NCBI GenBank assembly: GCA_013368375.1
Contig: JAACJP010000003.1
Location: forward strand, 992,001 to 1,056,000
Length of the DNA stretch: 64,000 nucleotides
Direction of reading: 5' to 3'
From: Tricholomella constricta
Lineage: Eukaryota > Basidiomycota > Agaricomycetes > Agaricales > Lyophyllaceae
This document shows, piece after piece, positions 44,191-55,800 of this stretch (positions are counted from its first letter, which is position 1; every line of letters starts with the position of its first letter). The position numbers and the translations under genes are program-made. Below the pieces are notes generated by a model. The model was not told the origin of the DNA. It ran no database searches and saw only the letters and a list, made by a program, of their open reading frames with translations.

Positions 44191-45739
44191 ATGTCAGACC
44201 TTCAAGAAGAGAGAGAATTGGTTGAAGACCCCACTGAAGATGAACAGTTGACGATCAGAATACCCAATCCTAAGGTCTACATGGCTCGCCAATCACTCTG
44301 GATTGGTCGTCGAGGCAAGCCGAGATGCGACCATTGTCGACTAAATAATTTGAAGGTTCGTTGATTACAGGTTATTTTATCTACGCCTACCTCATGCTAT
44401 GTAGTGTGACCGGGTCTTGCCAGCTTGTAACCACTGCTCTTGGGCGACAGGTAGAGAGTGTAAATATACACCATTGCCAACACCTGCTCATCGCGGCATT
44501 CCGCGATGCGATCGATGTCGTTTGAAGAATTTAAAGGTTCGTCCCGTCTCTATCGGTCATGTCAACTTTACAGTGAACAAAGCGGAATCTCGGCTATAGT
44601 GCGACCGTAACCTGCCGGTGTGTAATCACTGCAAGGAGGACAAAAAAACAGAATGCAATTACACTCCTAAAAAGAGGCGAAAAAATACTTCTGACGCCAC
44701 ACAACCCTCTACCAAGCAGGATCCAGATGAAGCAATGGATCATCTTCCTCCAGCCAATTTTTCAGAGGGACCCCACTTCTACGGTCAAAACGTAGCGTCC
44801 TCGTCACGAATTTATGGGACTCCTCCTTCCCCCTTTTCGGATGCTTCCGACTTGCCCTACATGCGGAGTGCACAAACTGGTCGTTTCACTGCAGAGGTAC
44901 CGCCAGCTACCCGTCCGGCTATGCCTCCTCTTTCTACAATTGCCCATAAACGTGCTCGTTCTGATAACCAACACTCTTTGTTACCTCTGTCCTATCCGAA
45001 TCAGGGACGACCCAAGAGCACTCAGCTTGTCCCATGGAATAATGCTCCCTTCGCCCCCCTACCTGAATTTATTACTCGAGGTTTACGGTCACTCAACTCA
45101 GCAGAAATTCCGGATGCTGCCATTTTCAACGAGTCTCTCACCACTTTCTTAGACGGAGTGCTGCCCGAAATCCGAGAGACATCGTGTCTTACGCCCGACA
45201 TTTACACCACCGTCTACCGTAGCCTTACTTGCGGAGATACTTCAAAACTTTCTCCTAGGATGCGTGAATGGGCTTCATACCATCACTTATGTTCCGGTTC
45301 TAACATGTTCCATCTGATACTGGCACCTCGGGAGTCTATCTATCAGGCCGAAGAAAAAATGCGTGAAACGTACCGCCAGATGTATTGCGCTGATGTCGAC
45401 GGGGAGACGGGTGTGGGTAGGGAGAGGACTCCCGAACCATACCCTTCAGAGATGAAGGAAGATGAACATCTTTTCGAACGCCTACCTGTTCGAGACCAAA
45501 TATTCGACATCCTGAGCTACACTCATATCTCTCACGATAACGCGGCTGCCATGCTACTGCGTATCAGAAATTTGGGATTCGTACGTCCCATCGTTCTCAG
45601 CGCTCTTTGGATGTTAATCATATACTACCGATAGGCATCTATAACCTGGCCGATGGCCGAGTTATATGTCCGTCTTTGTCCCACGTGTAGCCTTAGAAAT
45701 CGACAAGAATCGCGCCCTGGTCACGGAGAAAAGGCGTGA
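44191..45739 (+). CDS. Protein with two tandem Zn2Cys6 clusters
   Basis: Exons 44191-44355, 44405-44536, 44600-45580 and 45635-45739 join in phase to 460 residues. Residues 46-80 (PRCDHCRLNNLK then CDRVLPACNHC...C) and 90-124 (PRCDRCRLKNLK then CDRNLPVCNHC...C) are both C-X2-C-X6-C-X6-C-X2-C-X7-C zinc clusters. Each is cut by an intron at the same place, directly before the third Cys. Most fungal zinc-cluster factors have one cluster, so an exon duplication is implied. The linker is Pro/Ser-rich. The C-terminal part (DILSYTHISHDNAAAMLLRI, then WPMAELYVRLCPTCSLRN) resembles the HTH-like, CPTC-ending region found in some Agaricomycete zinc-cluster proteins. It is probably a DNA-binding nuclear regulator; targets are unknown. 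Confidence 0.82.
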
Positions 45740-45761
45740 TGGGCAAATATAATACAATATT

Positions 45762-47288
45762 TTACAGACGTCCACACCCCACTCCTTGAATCAATATAGT
45801 TGTGTCGTCCATCCACCGTTCTTCCATCTCCACTGTAAGATTCCGAGATGCCATGTGAGTGTCATCACCCCCGATCATATCGCGCAGGAGGCACAATGCA
45901 GGGTTGGAGATTTTGGAGGAACGAGAATCCAGAGCCCGCCCAGTGATGTTAACCCAATGCTCGACGATCTCTTCGGCTTCCATGTCGGCGTATCGTTCAG
46001 TAGATAGCACCCCATCCGATGCCAGTAAGACAAAGTATGGCTGATCTAACACGTAGTGGTGAATGTCAGGGATATTGGATATGTAAGGCGGGGTCAAGAT
46101 ACGCTTGGCGTATTCCTTGAATTTTTTCGAGGAGATCCACGGCTGTTTGAGGTTTGAGTACACCCGCGAGGCATAAATGGCGGGTACTTTGAGCCAGGTA
46201 TCTCCGATGGCTGCGTGGCCCTCGTTGATCAGATGTGGTGATGATAGATTTATAAAGAATGTACCTCTGGTAGGCTCCAGGAAACCAATCACACGACCGT
46301 CTTTAATTGCATCTACTTCGTCGGGATGTTCAAGGCTGACACGGGACAGCTCACCCGGGTTGTGTGGATCGTGTACTGAGGTTATTTGTTTACCAGACCA
46401 AATACCATGTTGTCGAAGTCCCAACACTGATAGGCTAAAGCCGTGAGCACTCGTCCAGAGCTCAAAATTCTCAAATCACCTGCACGACAATCTTAATCCA
46501 ATCAGATACGTGATTGAAGCGATGATCTGGAAAAGCGTACCTCCAAGGTTGACAACCCACAAATTTCCACGGGAATCGGTCAGGCTGAGGACTAATGTCG
46601 TGCCGCCTAGGCTTCGCACCGCGACGTCGTAGTTGTGATTATATCTACCATCGCGTTTAAAGGCCAGCTGTATATCTGAATCGTTGAGTTGATCCAGGGC
46701 GGTTGAATCCCTTGGAAAGAGATCCAAGAAATGCGAGGTTATCGTGTTGTCGATTTTCCGAACAGCCGAGTGTAAAATATGGGACACTTGGGAAGGGCAG
46801 ATGAACGCGCTGCTAGGAATTGCCGCATGAAGGGCTTGCTTGATGTCGCTAGGTAGCATCTGCACGACGAAGTCCACAGTGTGCCGGTTGAGATGACCTG
46901 GTAGATAACTTTGATGAAGGAGAGAACAGTGCCCAACAGTGTTCTTACCGTCAAAAACACCATTGAAAATCCACTTTCCATCGGGAAGGTCCCATTCCTC
47001 GACAACATATCGGTCCTGTGACTGGGAGATATGCGAAGGACAAGGTTGCAGAGAGACGACATCGACCCCAAAAAGATATGTCCGAGCTCCTGATCTGCGG
47101 CATAACTCTTCTGTAAGTGATGGGTCTTGTAAGATGCGGTAGGTCCATGGTCCCTGGCCTGGGTACCCCATATCCGTGAGGCCGAAGTCGCTGACCTCTG
47201 CCAGAGCGTGTAAATTTTCCGAAGAGCTCGCGGTTGGAAGAGAAATCACGCTGGTGGCCATCTCAACAAGGGTAGGCAGAGGATTCAA
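45762..47288 (-). pseudogene. PP2C (PPM) phosphatase paralogue 1, probable 1-nt frameshift
   Basis: Metal-dependent Ser/Thr phosphatase. Exons 47288-46949, 46897-46541, about 46479-46265 and 46210-45762. Motifs: VFDGH split by intron 1, GGTTLVLSLTD, LWVVNLGG, GFLEPTRAIGDTWLKVPAIY across intron 3, LLASDGVLS, WMDDTTILIQG. The introns match those of the paralogue at 59.4-60.8 kb. After the second intron the frame GGTGATTTGAG runs to a stop, while the conserved sequence continues one nucleotide off (FELWTSAHGFSLSVLGL); the total exon length is one short of a multiple of three. One missing base would restore G-D-C. It is either a recent pseudogene or a sequencing error. A functional alternative splice was not found. 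Confidence 0.75.
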
Positions 47289-48281
47289 GAGCCACGAAAT
47301 ATGGATATCCTCTGAGACGGCTGCAGATGATCGTTGCCGTCACGTAAAGATACACGGCTACCGAATCCAAGCGGGAAGCGAATCTGTCGCCACTGGCAGG
47401 TGATGCCATAACTGGAGAGAAGAACGTCGAGCAAGACATGGAACTATTTGAAGGCATTCGTTGACAGAATGAGGAACTGAACAAATTCCTTTAAAATCGG
47501 ACAGAGATCAGGAAGGAAGATTAGAAGCAAGTAGACCGAAACCGACCCTGGGGTGTCATATGCCTCAGCATCGTTGTTGCAACATCACACGCATGGAAAG
47601 AGCTCTTGAGTGACGGACAGCATCATCGTCGCCGATATGGCAACGATGACATCGGCTTCTTTGCATTTTGCGGCGTGTCATATCACCAGGTCCTACGATC
47701 TCGTCACTGATTAGGATCGCGTACGATATGCCTCTCGGGAGTTCGGGTCCTGTGATGTCTTTATGGGGGAGACGTCTCGGGTCCACTGGTGACGTTCATT
47801 AATTCGCGTGCCATGATAGGACAGATGTTGAAGTGAGTGCGGCCGATTTAATGTTGACTCACGGGGATACCAGCCTCAATATCATTACCTCGGTCTTATA
47901 GCAAAGATTAATAAATGTGTCAGTTATGACTGAAGAAGATGGGATACACATTGCATTTGAAGTTCGCGAATGGTCGTCCAGGCGGTCGTCACATGCCTTT
48001 CTCTCGTTTCTTCGTAGTATATTGGGAAAATTGACACGAGATGAGCGGAGGGCCTACGGTCCCGTAACCATTCCCGGTCCGGCGAAGGGCTGCATCGGGG
48101 CTTTTAGAGCGCATTTTCCTTGGGGTCGGATTCCAAGAGGTGTTTCATCAAGTGGTAATATAGCAGCAGGCGCAAACACTGAAGATGAAAACCAATCTTG
48201 TGAACGCGGAATGCAGTCAGCTAACAGATCAATCACGACGCATACACATACATACAACAAACATACTACATATCCTGGGAT
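47289..48281. other. Intergenic, no gene seen
   Basis: Lies between two minus-strand genes (PP2C-1 upstream region and SPE2 3' end). The + strand frame at 47917-48336 has no family features and is probably chance. The PP2C promoter should be in the part near 47300-47500. Confidence 0.45.
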
Positions 48282-49636
48282 TCATGCTCTGAGCTCGAAG
48301 CTCGCAAAAGCAAGATCATATCCCCCAAACTCGTAGTTGATTTTGTCAGTCCTCTTGTAAAGTCTTTCCCCACCGCAAATCGTAGACTGTCCATGTCCAC
48401 CGTTTGATTTCGCATGTGAATGGTCGCGGGTGATGCTGGGATCTGTCAGCGCCACTTTGAATGCTCTTTGCGCTGCTTCAACGCTTTCCCCATGCTCTGC
48501 GTCGTTATCTTTGCTGGAGATAAATAAGGTAAGGCTCAGGCGGCCCGGCTTGAATATAGTTACAACACGCTGAATGAGTGTCTTGAGATCAGGAAAATCC
48601 CGGGTATCCTCCGACGTGTGCGACGGAACATTGCACTCGAAGCTGGCGTATGACCAGCCTTTTTCGGGTGTTACGTGGATTGTATAGTAACCCTCCCTGA
48701 AACCCTCAGAACCAGCGATGGATCCAGTATGATTTTGAGGATCGGCCGCGGAGGAAGGGTCGCCGCCCCATTTAATGAGAGCATTGGCAGAGTAGCCACA
48801 TGGGGAAAATGAGTATGCGTCGAGAGTTGTGAGATGGGGCGGGAATATATCAGATATGGCGACGGTTTGTGAGAGGGTCGCGGCATGCAAGTGGGGGTCG
48901 TCGGAAGGGGAGAGGGAGGAGAAGAATGGCTCGCGTGCCGATGCCGCCAGATCACTCATGAGAATTTCTATGGTATAGTCTGGCAGCAATTGGTTGTGAT
49001 CGGGATCGATGGGAGAGCTTGGAGCAGTATCGGGGAGACTGATTGCATCATCTGGATTGGTCAAGTATAGCAACCAATGATCACCATTGACCTTGCCCAC
49101 GGTATAAGCAGCACCGTTTGAGAAGATATTGTCGAGGAATTCAACTTCCTGTTTCCAATCCCTGTGGGGACCGCGCTGGCGTTCAGGAAACATGAAGGAT
49201 TTGCGGGAGTAGAAGCAACGATAGACTGCGGGCATGTTCGCATGTGTGGCGGCTATTTCAAGAATGCGTGGTAGACCAAGGAGATTGAGTGTGGTACCGC
49301 AGGTTTTAAGTATCAGGCGGTGGGGGGCGACGAAGAAAGACGATTCGCTGAGGATGAGTCAGCAAGGATGCCTCGACGAATGGGCACATAACATCCCAAC
49401 CTTAGGAGATAGGCGTCCATTTCTGCGCCTTGGGCAACACTAAGGACTTGACACTTGACGATGTCAAGCATCTCCTCCCATAACTTACGATCAACTTTGC
49501 GAAGGCCGGTGCGGCCATCGGGATCAGGGTCAGCAGCGTCGGGGACGTCGTGTGCAGAAGGTTTGAACCAGATCTCTAGAAGCTTTTCGGGGCCTTCAAA
49601 AGGACAGTGGTGTTCATCGAGAATGTCTTGTGCCAT
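48282..49636 (-). CDS. SPE2: S-adenosylmethionine decarboxylase
   Basis: Makes decarboxylated AdoMet, the aminopropyl donor for spermidine and spermine. Exons 49636-49401 and 49347-48282 join in phase (53-nt intron) to 433 residues. The intron falls inside the self-cleavage site: joined it reads LLSESSFFVAPHRLILKTCG, where cleavage before the second Ser of SESS yields the pyruvoyl cofactor, and Cys of KTCGTT is the conserved proton donor. Upstream are FEGPEKLLEIWF and WEEMLDIVKCQVLS, downstream YVFSR-like YRCFYSRKSFMFPERQRGPH and GYYTIHVTPEKGWSYASFEC. The pieces and length fit fungal AdoMetDC. Upstream polyamine-responsive uORFs were not identified. Confidence 0.93.
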
Positions 49637-49871
49637 GTGTGATCGAAAGTAGCGATGCTATCGCGCGGGAACGGAAGAAATATGTTGGCCACAAAGGGCA
49701 GTTTCAGGATGCATGTAACGGGGTGAACTTGAGAGGTCTTGCGAGTAGATAATGAATCTGGTAATAGCGATTGATCTTCAAAATTTCAAGCGTGCGGGCC
49801 TTGCCGCGCCGGGATGATCACGTGAATATTTTGAAGCTGCCACTACGCTTTCTGCTTAGTAAGCTTTGACG

Positions 49872-50552
49872 ATGGTTCGCAGTTTTATTCCTCGATTTCC
49901 AGTCTTGAGGAGTCTCGTTCCCCGCGTATCTGCTGCTCCAATCCTCCCAACAACTCGCCTTCGTCCCGCTGTCGCCCACTCTCTCCGTCCCTCTTCCCAT
50001 GCCCGTCTATTTCATCACTTCCCCGCCCGTCTGACCATCCCACAACCATCCCCACGCGAGTCACCTACAGACCCCCTTCCCCCTCTTCCGCCCGACGCAA
50101 CTCTCTCCCAGCGTCTCAAGCACCTCATCAAATCATATGGTTGGTACGCCCTCGGCGTGTATATCGTGCTATCCGCGCTTGACTTTGGCGTTGCGTTCGC
50201 CGGTGTCAATCTTCTCGGCGCAGAATACGTCTCTCAGCTCGCAGCAAGCGTAAAGGAGACAGTAACCAGCCTGCTCCACCCACACCCTCCTGAACCGGGT
50301 TTCGATGAAATAGAGAGCGCTAATGCCCAGCCAGGTCAGGCCGGCCAGGAGGGTCTCTACGCCATGTTGGTCCTGGCGTATACAATACACAAGACCCTGT
50401 TCCTCCCAGTCCGGGTCGGTTTGACTGCGGCGTTCACACCCAAGATAGTGAATTGGTTGGGTCGGCGCGGTTGGGCGGGAAGTGCGGGAACGAAGCGTGC
50501 CGCAACGGAGATGAGGGAGAGATTGCGGGAGAGACGCAATCGGAACAGCTAG
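49872..50552 (+). CDS. DUF1279 (FAM210/Nat2-like) mitochondrial protein
   Basis: Single exon, 226 residues, start MVRSFIPRFPVLRSLVPRVS. The N terminus is rich in Arg, Ser and Leu without acids for about 50 residues, a typical mitochondrial presequence. The core (LSQRLKHLIKSYGWYALGVY, IVLSALDFGVAFAGVNLLGA) and the later LAYTIHKTLFLPVRVGLTAA with FTPKIVNWLGRRGW are the DUF1279 pattern seen in yeast Nat2 and animal FAM210A/B, with two likely membrane segments. The biochemical role in fungi is not settled. It is divergent from SPE2 with 235 bp between the starts, so the two may share a promoter region. Confidence 0.85.
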   Translation: MVRSFIPRFPVLRSLVPRVSAAPILPTTRLRPAVAHSLRPSSHARLFHHFPARLTIPQPSPRESPTDPLPPLPPDATLSQRLKHLIKSYGWYALGVYIVLSALDFGVAFAGVNLLGAEYVSQLAASVKETVTSLLHPHPPEPGFDEIESANAQPGQAGQEGLYAMLVLAYTIHKTLFLPVRVGLTAAFTPKIVNWLGRRGWAGSAGTKRAATEMRERLRERRNRNS

Positions 50553-50709
50553 AGCCACGCACTACTCTGACCCGACCGCCGTGATTACCCTAAATTAACG
50601 TATGTGCGCCATTTGCGTTCGACTTTCATTTCACTAATCATCGATCATCCGTCAAGCTTACATACTGTGATATTTATTCCGGATTACAGTCCTCGCTCAA
50701 TAATATTCC

Positions 50710-51221
50710 TCATGCAGGAGGCGCCTCCTCCTCTAGAATGTTATGTTAGACGGTAGACAGCGGCGACGCAGGTCTGACTAATACCTGTTAAGATGCCCCC
50801 TTTGACCAATTCATCGGCCTTGGGACGTTGCTGCAAGGCGTGATCTAGCTTCACCTGGTGTTTATTTCAGTGACGTGCTGCGAACTGAGGCAAGATATTT
50901 CAAACCTCAAGTTGCGAACGTTCGAGCTTTTCCCTTGTAGCGATCAATCGGGGAGCAACGCCCTTGTCATCTGTGAGCAGAATTTCAATCATCAGCATGT
51001 CATAGTAAGCAGCATGGTTAGAGGGCGTGCCCTTGAGGACGTTCCGCTCAACAAGATCTTTCTTATCTGGCCGTGCGCTCAGGCGCTTCTCCAATTTCTG
51101 GCGGGTTTCCTCGTCAATAGAGGACTTTCTGGTAGGCTGCTCGGGTTTGGAAGCTAGTATTGGCCGATATTCGGTCAAGTGCTGGTTAAGAACCAGGACA
51201 GGTACACTCATACTTACCCAT
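50710..51221 (-). CDS. Short RPEL-repeat protein
   Basis: Exons 51221-51218 (only ATG plus one base), 51153-50906, 50854-50785 and 50732-50710 join in phase to 114 residues: MASKPEQPTRKSS start, EEEAPPA end. Two RPEL repeats are visible, RQKLEKRLSARPDKKDLVER plus NVLK, and VKLDHALQQRPKADELVKGG plus IL, with a partial one (APRLIATREKLERSQLE) between. In animals RPEL motifs bind monomeric actin; small fungal RPEL proteins are uncharacterised to my knowledge. The segment TPSNHAAYYDMLMIEILLT has no RPEL character and may be an unspliced or alternative intron, though no canonical donor is present. Confidence 0.75.
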
Positions 51222-51398
51222 GTTCAGCGTCAATCAATTGTGTGGTTCAAGTAGTTGGGGAGATGGGAGCCGAGCAAACGTTGGTCACGGGGGTTTCACA
51301 ATTGAGGGACATTGGAAGCTACAACCTCACAATAACTGGTAGTACACGCTCTACAAAGGTTTATATTCTCGACCAATTATTATGCGCTCATGTCGATG

Positions 51399-51860
51399 TC
51401 AGATTCCAAGATTATTCTCGCTTTCAGCGCGGCTGACCTTATACGCATCGATCGACACACGCGCCTCCTGGATATGCATCGATACGCGAGCTACTTCAGA
51501 GGCGACTTCTTTATTCAGAATGCGGAGTAAGTCCAGAAATTCCGTGATCGCGATACTGGAAAGTCGTTGTGGCAAGGGTGGAAGAGGTTTCCCGGATGAG
51601 GTTACCAAGAGGTGAGTGGGAGCACAAGACGGTAGGGAGACCATCGATGACGCATAGCTTGCCAGAGAGGATACGGAGGATGGAGCGAACAAGATTGTAG
51701 CGGAATCGCCTGTGAGGTTGAGGCTGCGTTTGGCGAGCAAGCTGGGTATGAGTTGCCTTTGGTCTATAGAGGTGAGGTAGTCGTCCTGTGCCGGGAGTTC
51801 GAGTAGACTTGGTAGCAAAGGAGAACGAGAGAGGCAGAGAGATAACTGTGGGATAGACAT
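51399..51860 (-). CDS. Unrecognised 153-aa protein
   Basis: Open frame starting MSIPQLSLCLSRSPLLPSLL with a helical C-terminal part (SSIAITEFLDLLRILNKEVA, SEVARVSMHIQEARVSIDAY). The start is 138 bp from the divergent complex I gene. Codon use and length suggest a real gene, and the C-terminal end may be spliced (a GT follows IDAYK). I do not recognise a family; a small coiled-coil subunit of a larger complex is possible but unproven. Confidence 0.45.
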   Translation of the reverse strand: MSIPQLSLCLSRSPLLPSLLELPAQDDYLTSIDQRQLIPSLLAKRSLNLTGDSATILFAPSSVSSLASYASSMVSLPSCAPTHLLVTSSGKPLPPLPQRLSSIAITEFLDLLRILNKEVASEVARVSMHIQEARVSIDAYKVSRAESENNLGI

Positions 51861-51997
51861 GGGAGAAGGGAGAATATTGAGGGGATTGTCGGATAAGTAT
51901 AGTTGGCGAGGAGCGAAGGAAGGCGTTGTTTGTGTCTGTTGAGTCCGGACAAGCTTGCTTTTATCTGCACGGCGCTCTATTTCTCTTCAAGCTCACC

Positions 51998-52572
51998 ATG
52001 TCCCTTGCAAGAGCGGCGCTGCTGGCCCGCCCGCGACCCGCTGCGACCCTCGTCCTTCACCGCAATTCATCTGCATCGTCTCACTCTCACCACGAGGAGC
52101 ACCATGATGGCCATCACTATCCTAGAGAAGGTCAGGACCTCCTCCACGTTTGTCCGATCGTATCCCGCTAACGTCTTGCCTAGGATTCAGCGGTCCTTTC
52201 TGGAGAAACACCGTTTTGGCTTCTTTGCTCGTCGTCGCTGCATACAAATATGCCCCAGAACCAACAGATGACGCCTACTTGACACGCTGGATTGCGCTCT
52301 ACACAACACCACGTGAACAATGGCTTGACATGGCTGTAAAACACACCGCAATGTCTGCAGACAGCTCAGAAACGACTCTGTTGATCACCAATGCAAAGAA
52401 ACCACCGGTCTATCGTTACAGATATCCTCAGTAAGCTGGCTGCCTTTTGTGCACATCCTGGATTGACAGATTCCTGTCTCTCAGGTCTTTCGAACAAATA
52501 TCCCCATTCTTGACGCCTGTTGGAGGGACTGTCGATACTCGTAGCTTTGTAGTGAAGGGGGATAAGGAATGA
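51998..52572 (+). CDS. Probable complex I accessory subunit (mitochondrial)
   Basis: Exons 51998-52130, 52184-52430 and 52485-52572 join in phase (introns of 53 and 54 nt) to 155 residues. The N terminus (MSLARAALLARPRPAATLVL) is Arg/Ala-rich, a mitochondrial presequence, followed by a His-rich stretch. GFSGPFWRNTVLASLLVVAA is a single membrane helix; YKYAPEPTDDAYLTRWIALY, TTPREQWLDMAVKHTAMSAD and RPPVYRYRYPQ-type C terminus resemble the fungal 17.8-kDa accessory subunit of NADH:ubiquinone oxidoreductase. The family name is from memory of similar Agaricomycete annotations, so treat it as probable. It shares a short divergent promoter with the minus-strand gene at 51860. Confidence 0.65.
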
Positions 52573-52800
52573 ACAGCAAATGAATATGTTGAGCATGCCG
52601 CTGGTTTGGCGGAGTACCGGAATGAGCCGTGTGAAAGTTGAAATTGCAACGATCACTCGTGTTGTGTTCGTGCTTGTCGCCGTCGTCGTCGTCTTCCTGC
52701 TCGTCGCCCTGTTCGCTCTGTGCGTTCCTAACCTCTTACAGAGGTCGATACCATCTTCATACCCAACACACACTCTCTGTATGCGAGTTCCCATCCCCTG

Positions 52801-55800
52801 ATGTCGGCAACCAATCCGTCTCGAATACTCCTCTCTCTATCCATCTTGGCAAATGTCGCCTTCGCTGCCCTTCCACAAGTCGACTTCGACCGCATGGGAA
52901 CCGTTGGACTCGCGGGCGCGTTTGCTGGCCTTGATTTGTTCCAGAATACCTCTTCCTCCATAGCTTTTGATCCCTCTACTTCCACCCTTCTCTCACGCGA
53001 CATCGATGGCGCTTTGACCCGCCTCGCGTCAACCAACGCTGGAGGTAGCATTTCGACTGGCTGCGCTCTAAAAGACGTCGTTTTTATTGCCGGCTCGTTT
53101 TCATCCATCGGTGACACGTCTGCCAACAACGTCGCATCGTATACTCCTTCCTCGGGCGCATTTGCCGCCGTCGGTACTGATGGTCCGAATGGCGAGGTTC
53201 ATAGCATCTTTTGCGACGCAGCGGATAACAAGGTTTGGGTGGGAGGGAGCTTTACATCGCCCGGGTCGAACATTGCGGTCTGGGATTCCAAGGCAGGCAC
53301 CTGGTCCAGACCCCCCTTCGTAGGAGTCACTGGCGCGCAATCCAAAGTCCTCTCCATCACAGCCAACTCGTCGGACTCTAGCATCTTCTTTGCGGGCTCA
53401 TTTATCACCGCATTCCAGGGAAATGGCTCGCCACTCTTGAATGGAACCAATAATCCCAATGTACCTTTCTCAGCGGGTGCGACGCCATTCTCCTCATCGC
53501 TTGTCCCGATTCCTCTACAGGACGCGCAGGTCGATGGTTCTCCTTCTTCGTCCAACCCACAATTCGGTAATATCAAGAACATCCTTTGCCCGTCGGGTGA
53601 GGATGGCCCCGGCAATTCCTGGCTCGCTGCAGACTCCAACACAGCTCTCGTCACAGTCCGTACATTCACATTTATCTCTGCCAATGGCCTTCGTCTCGGA
53701 AACACTTTCCAAGAAAACCATGGAACTACTGGCTTCAGGTGAGAGTCATCCTCTCTTGTCCCTTGGCTGTCGCCCTTATGTATACTTCCTCAGTGTCACC
53801 ACTATTCCAGATAATAAGGTACAGACCTTGCATTATCGCGACCCCGTCACTGGTCAGACTCAAACCTGCTCCGACCCTTGCCCTCTTTCCATCGACTCCT
53901 CGCTGCTTTACCAAGATTTCCTTTTCGATAACACTCTTACTATCACTGGTGTTCAGGTCAAGCTATCAGAGTTCACCGGCGTAGCACCAGGTCTGCATAT
54001 CCTGCAACTTCTTTCGGCGGGAGCTTTTGCGTCGTCAGTCGATTCCGGCAATGGCGTGTCGTGTTTTGCACCCAACCCATCGAATACTACTCGTACTGGT
54101 GATTGGGCGGCGAAAGTGGCAAATACAGACATCGCCGGAACCATCCAAACAGTGCTCGTTTCCAGCGTCAACGTCGGCACCTCCGCATCTGATGGTCCCA
54201 CCTTCACCTGGATTCCATACGTGTCAGCGTCTGGAAACTACGACATCAATTTACTAGTGCCCGGCTGCATCAACTTTCAGGATTGTGCTTCGCGGACGAC
54301 TGTCAAGATCACCATTTTCCCGGGAGAAGGTCTGCAACCATGGGTGGCAAACATCTCCCAGCAAAACCCAGCCGATGAAGCCATTCTCGTCTACAGCGGC
54401 CCTATTCTTTCCTCTTCTCCTAAATTTGTCACCACTATCTCCATGACCCTTGCCGACAATCCTACCGGTTCCGGAGAAGGAGGGAAATACGAGCTGGTGG
54501 CGGACAGGGTTCAGATGGTTCTCAAGTCCGTCGATAATACTTCGTCCGATGGCTCGGGGGGAAGCGGACCAGAAGGTGCACAAGGGATTAACAATGGGTT
54601 TGGATTTTTTGAATGGCCTCGGAGCCTCAGCAGTGCTGATTCTTCTATCGATGCAACAAAAACACTTCCGAACTCTACCCTGACGTCTCTGGCCAATGTT
54701 GGAATCGACCTTTTCAAAGGAGCCGGCGGTAGCAATGGCTTGTCCTTTCCTAACCCATCCGCGATTACCACTGTTGTCCATCATCCTTCCGGGCGCATTT
54801 TCTTGGGAGGACATTTTGCATTATCATCAGGTGCGGCGTCAGGTTCAGCCAATGTCGTCGCCTATGACAGCGGTGCATTAACACGCCTGGCCGACAACGG
54901 GCTCAATGGGCCAGTAAATTTCATGGTGTTCAACGGTGATCAATTGTTCGTGGGGGGAGAGTTTACCGACACGCTATCTGGTTCCACTGATCAGAGGCTC
55001 CGAGGCGTTGCGATGTACGATATCACGAAGGACGAATGGAACCCACTAGGCGCTGGTCTCAATGGTCGCGTCACTAGCCTAGGCATGGCCAACTCGCAAA
55101 TCCTGGTTGCCGGTAATTTCACCCGACTCTTGACTTCAGCGAACGTAGATGCAGGTGTTGCCGTCGCTGGTTTTGCAACATGGGATCTGAAGAAGAGTGC
55201 CTGGGTCAACAGTGGAGGTTTCGTGGTTGGAAGCATGTCATTTGTTGGGAATGCTACCTCAAAAACGCAAATTATCGCTGGTAATGTTGTGTCATCCCGG
55301 CAATTCGGTGCCAGCGGTATGGTCATTCTCAAGAATGGTGACAGCAAGAATAGTCCCAAGATCACTCCCCTCGGTGTTCAGCTTGACAGTGCTTGGAGCG
55401 GATCATCCCTTGGTTCAGTGCGTCGACGCTCCTTAATTCCTAGGGCCTCGGCTTGGATTTCCCACGTCAAAAAATCCAAACTGTTTTTGAGACAGGCGCC
55501 GTCGACTCAATTGTCCCCTCTTCCTGCCCCACTTCCAGCTCCTGCACCAGCAGTCCTGGTGGGAACCTTCTGGACTAACAACACCTCGTCAGCGGAGGTC
55601 GCCATCATCGGCGGCAATTTCTCATTTCACTCTCCCGGATCATCATCTGGGTACCAAGCCGTCGCACTATATGATCCTGCTACCGGAATGATTCAAGGCT
55701 TGCAGGGTGCTCAACTCAACGGCACGGTGCGCTCTCTACTGGTTGATGGAACTCAGCTGTACATCGGGGGCGAATTCGCAATTCAAGGCACCAACGCAAA

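Noticed and set aside
47917..48336. 139-codon plus-strand frame
   Set aside because: No recognisable domain, no introns and no neighbours sharing its orientation; likely chance.
52580..52801. 73-codon frame with a hydrophobic segment ending exactly at the RAX2 start (TGATG overlap)
   Set aside because: Possible uORF, but no family features and its position inside the short gap between two genes suggests leader sequence by chance.
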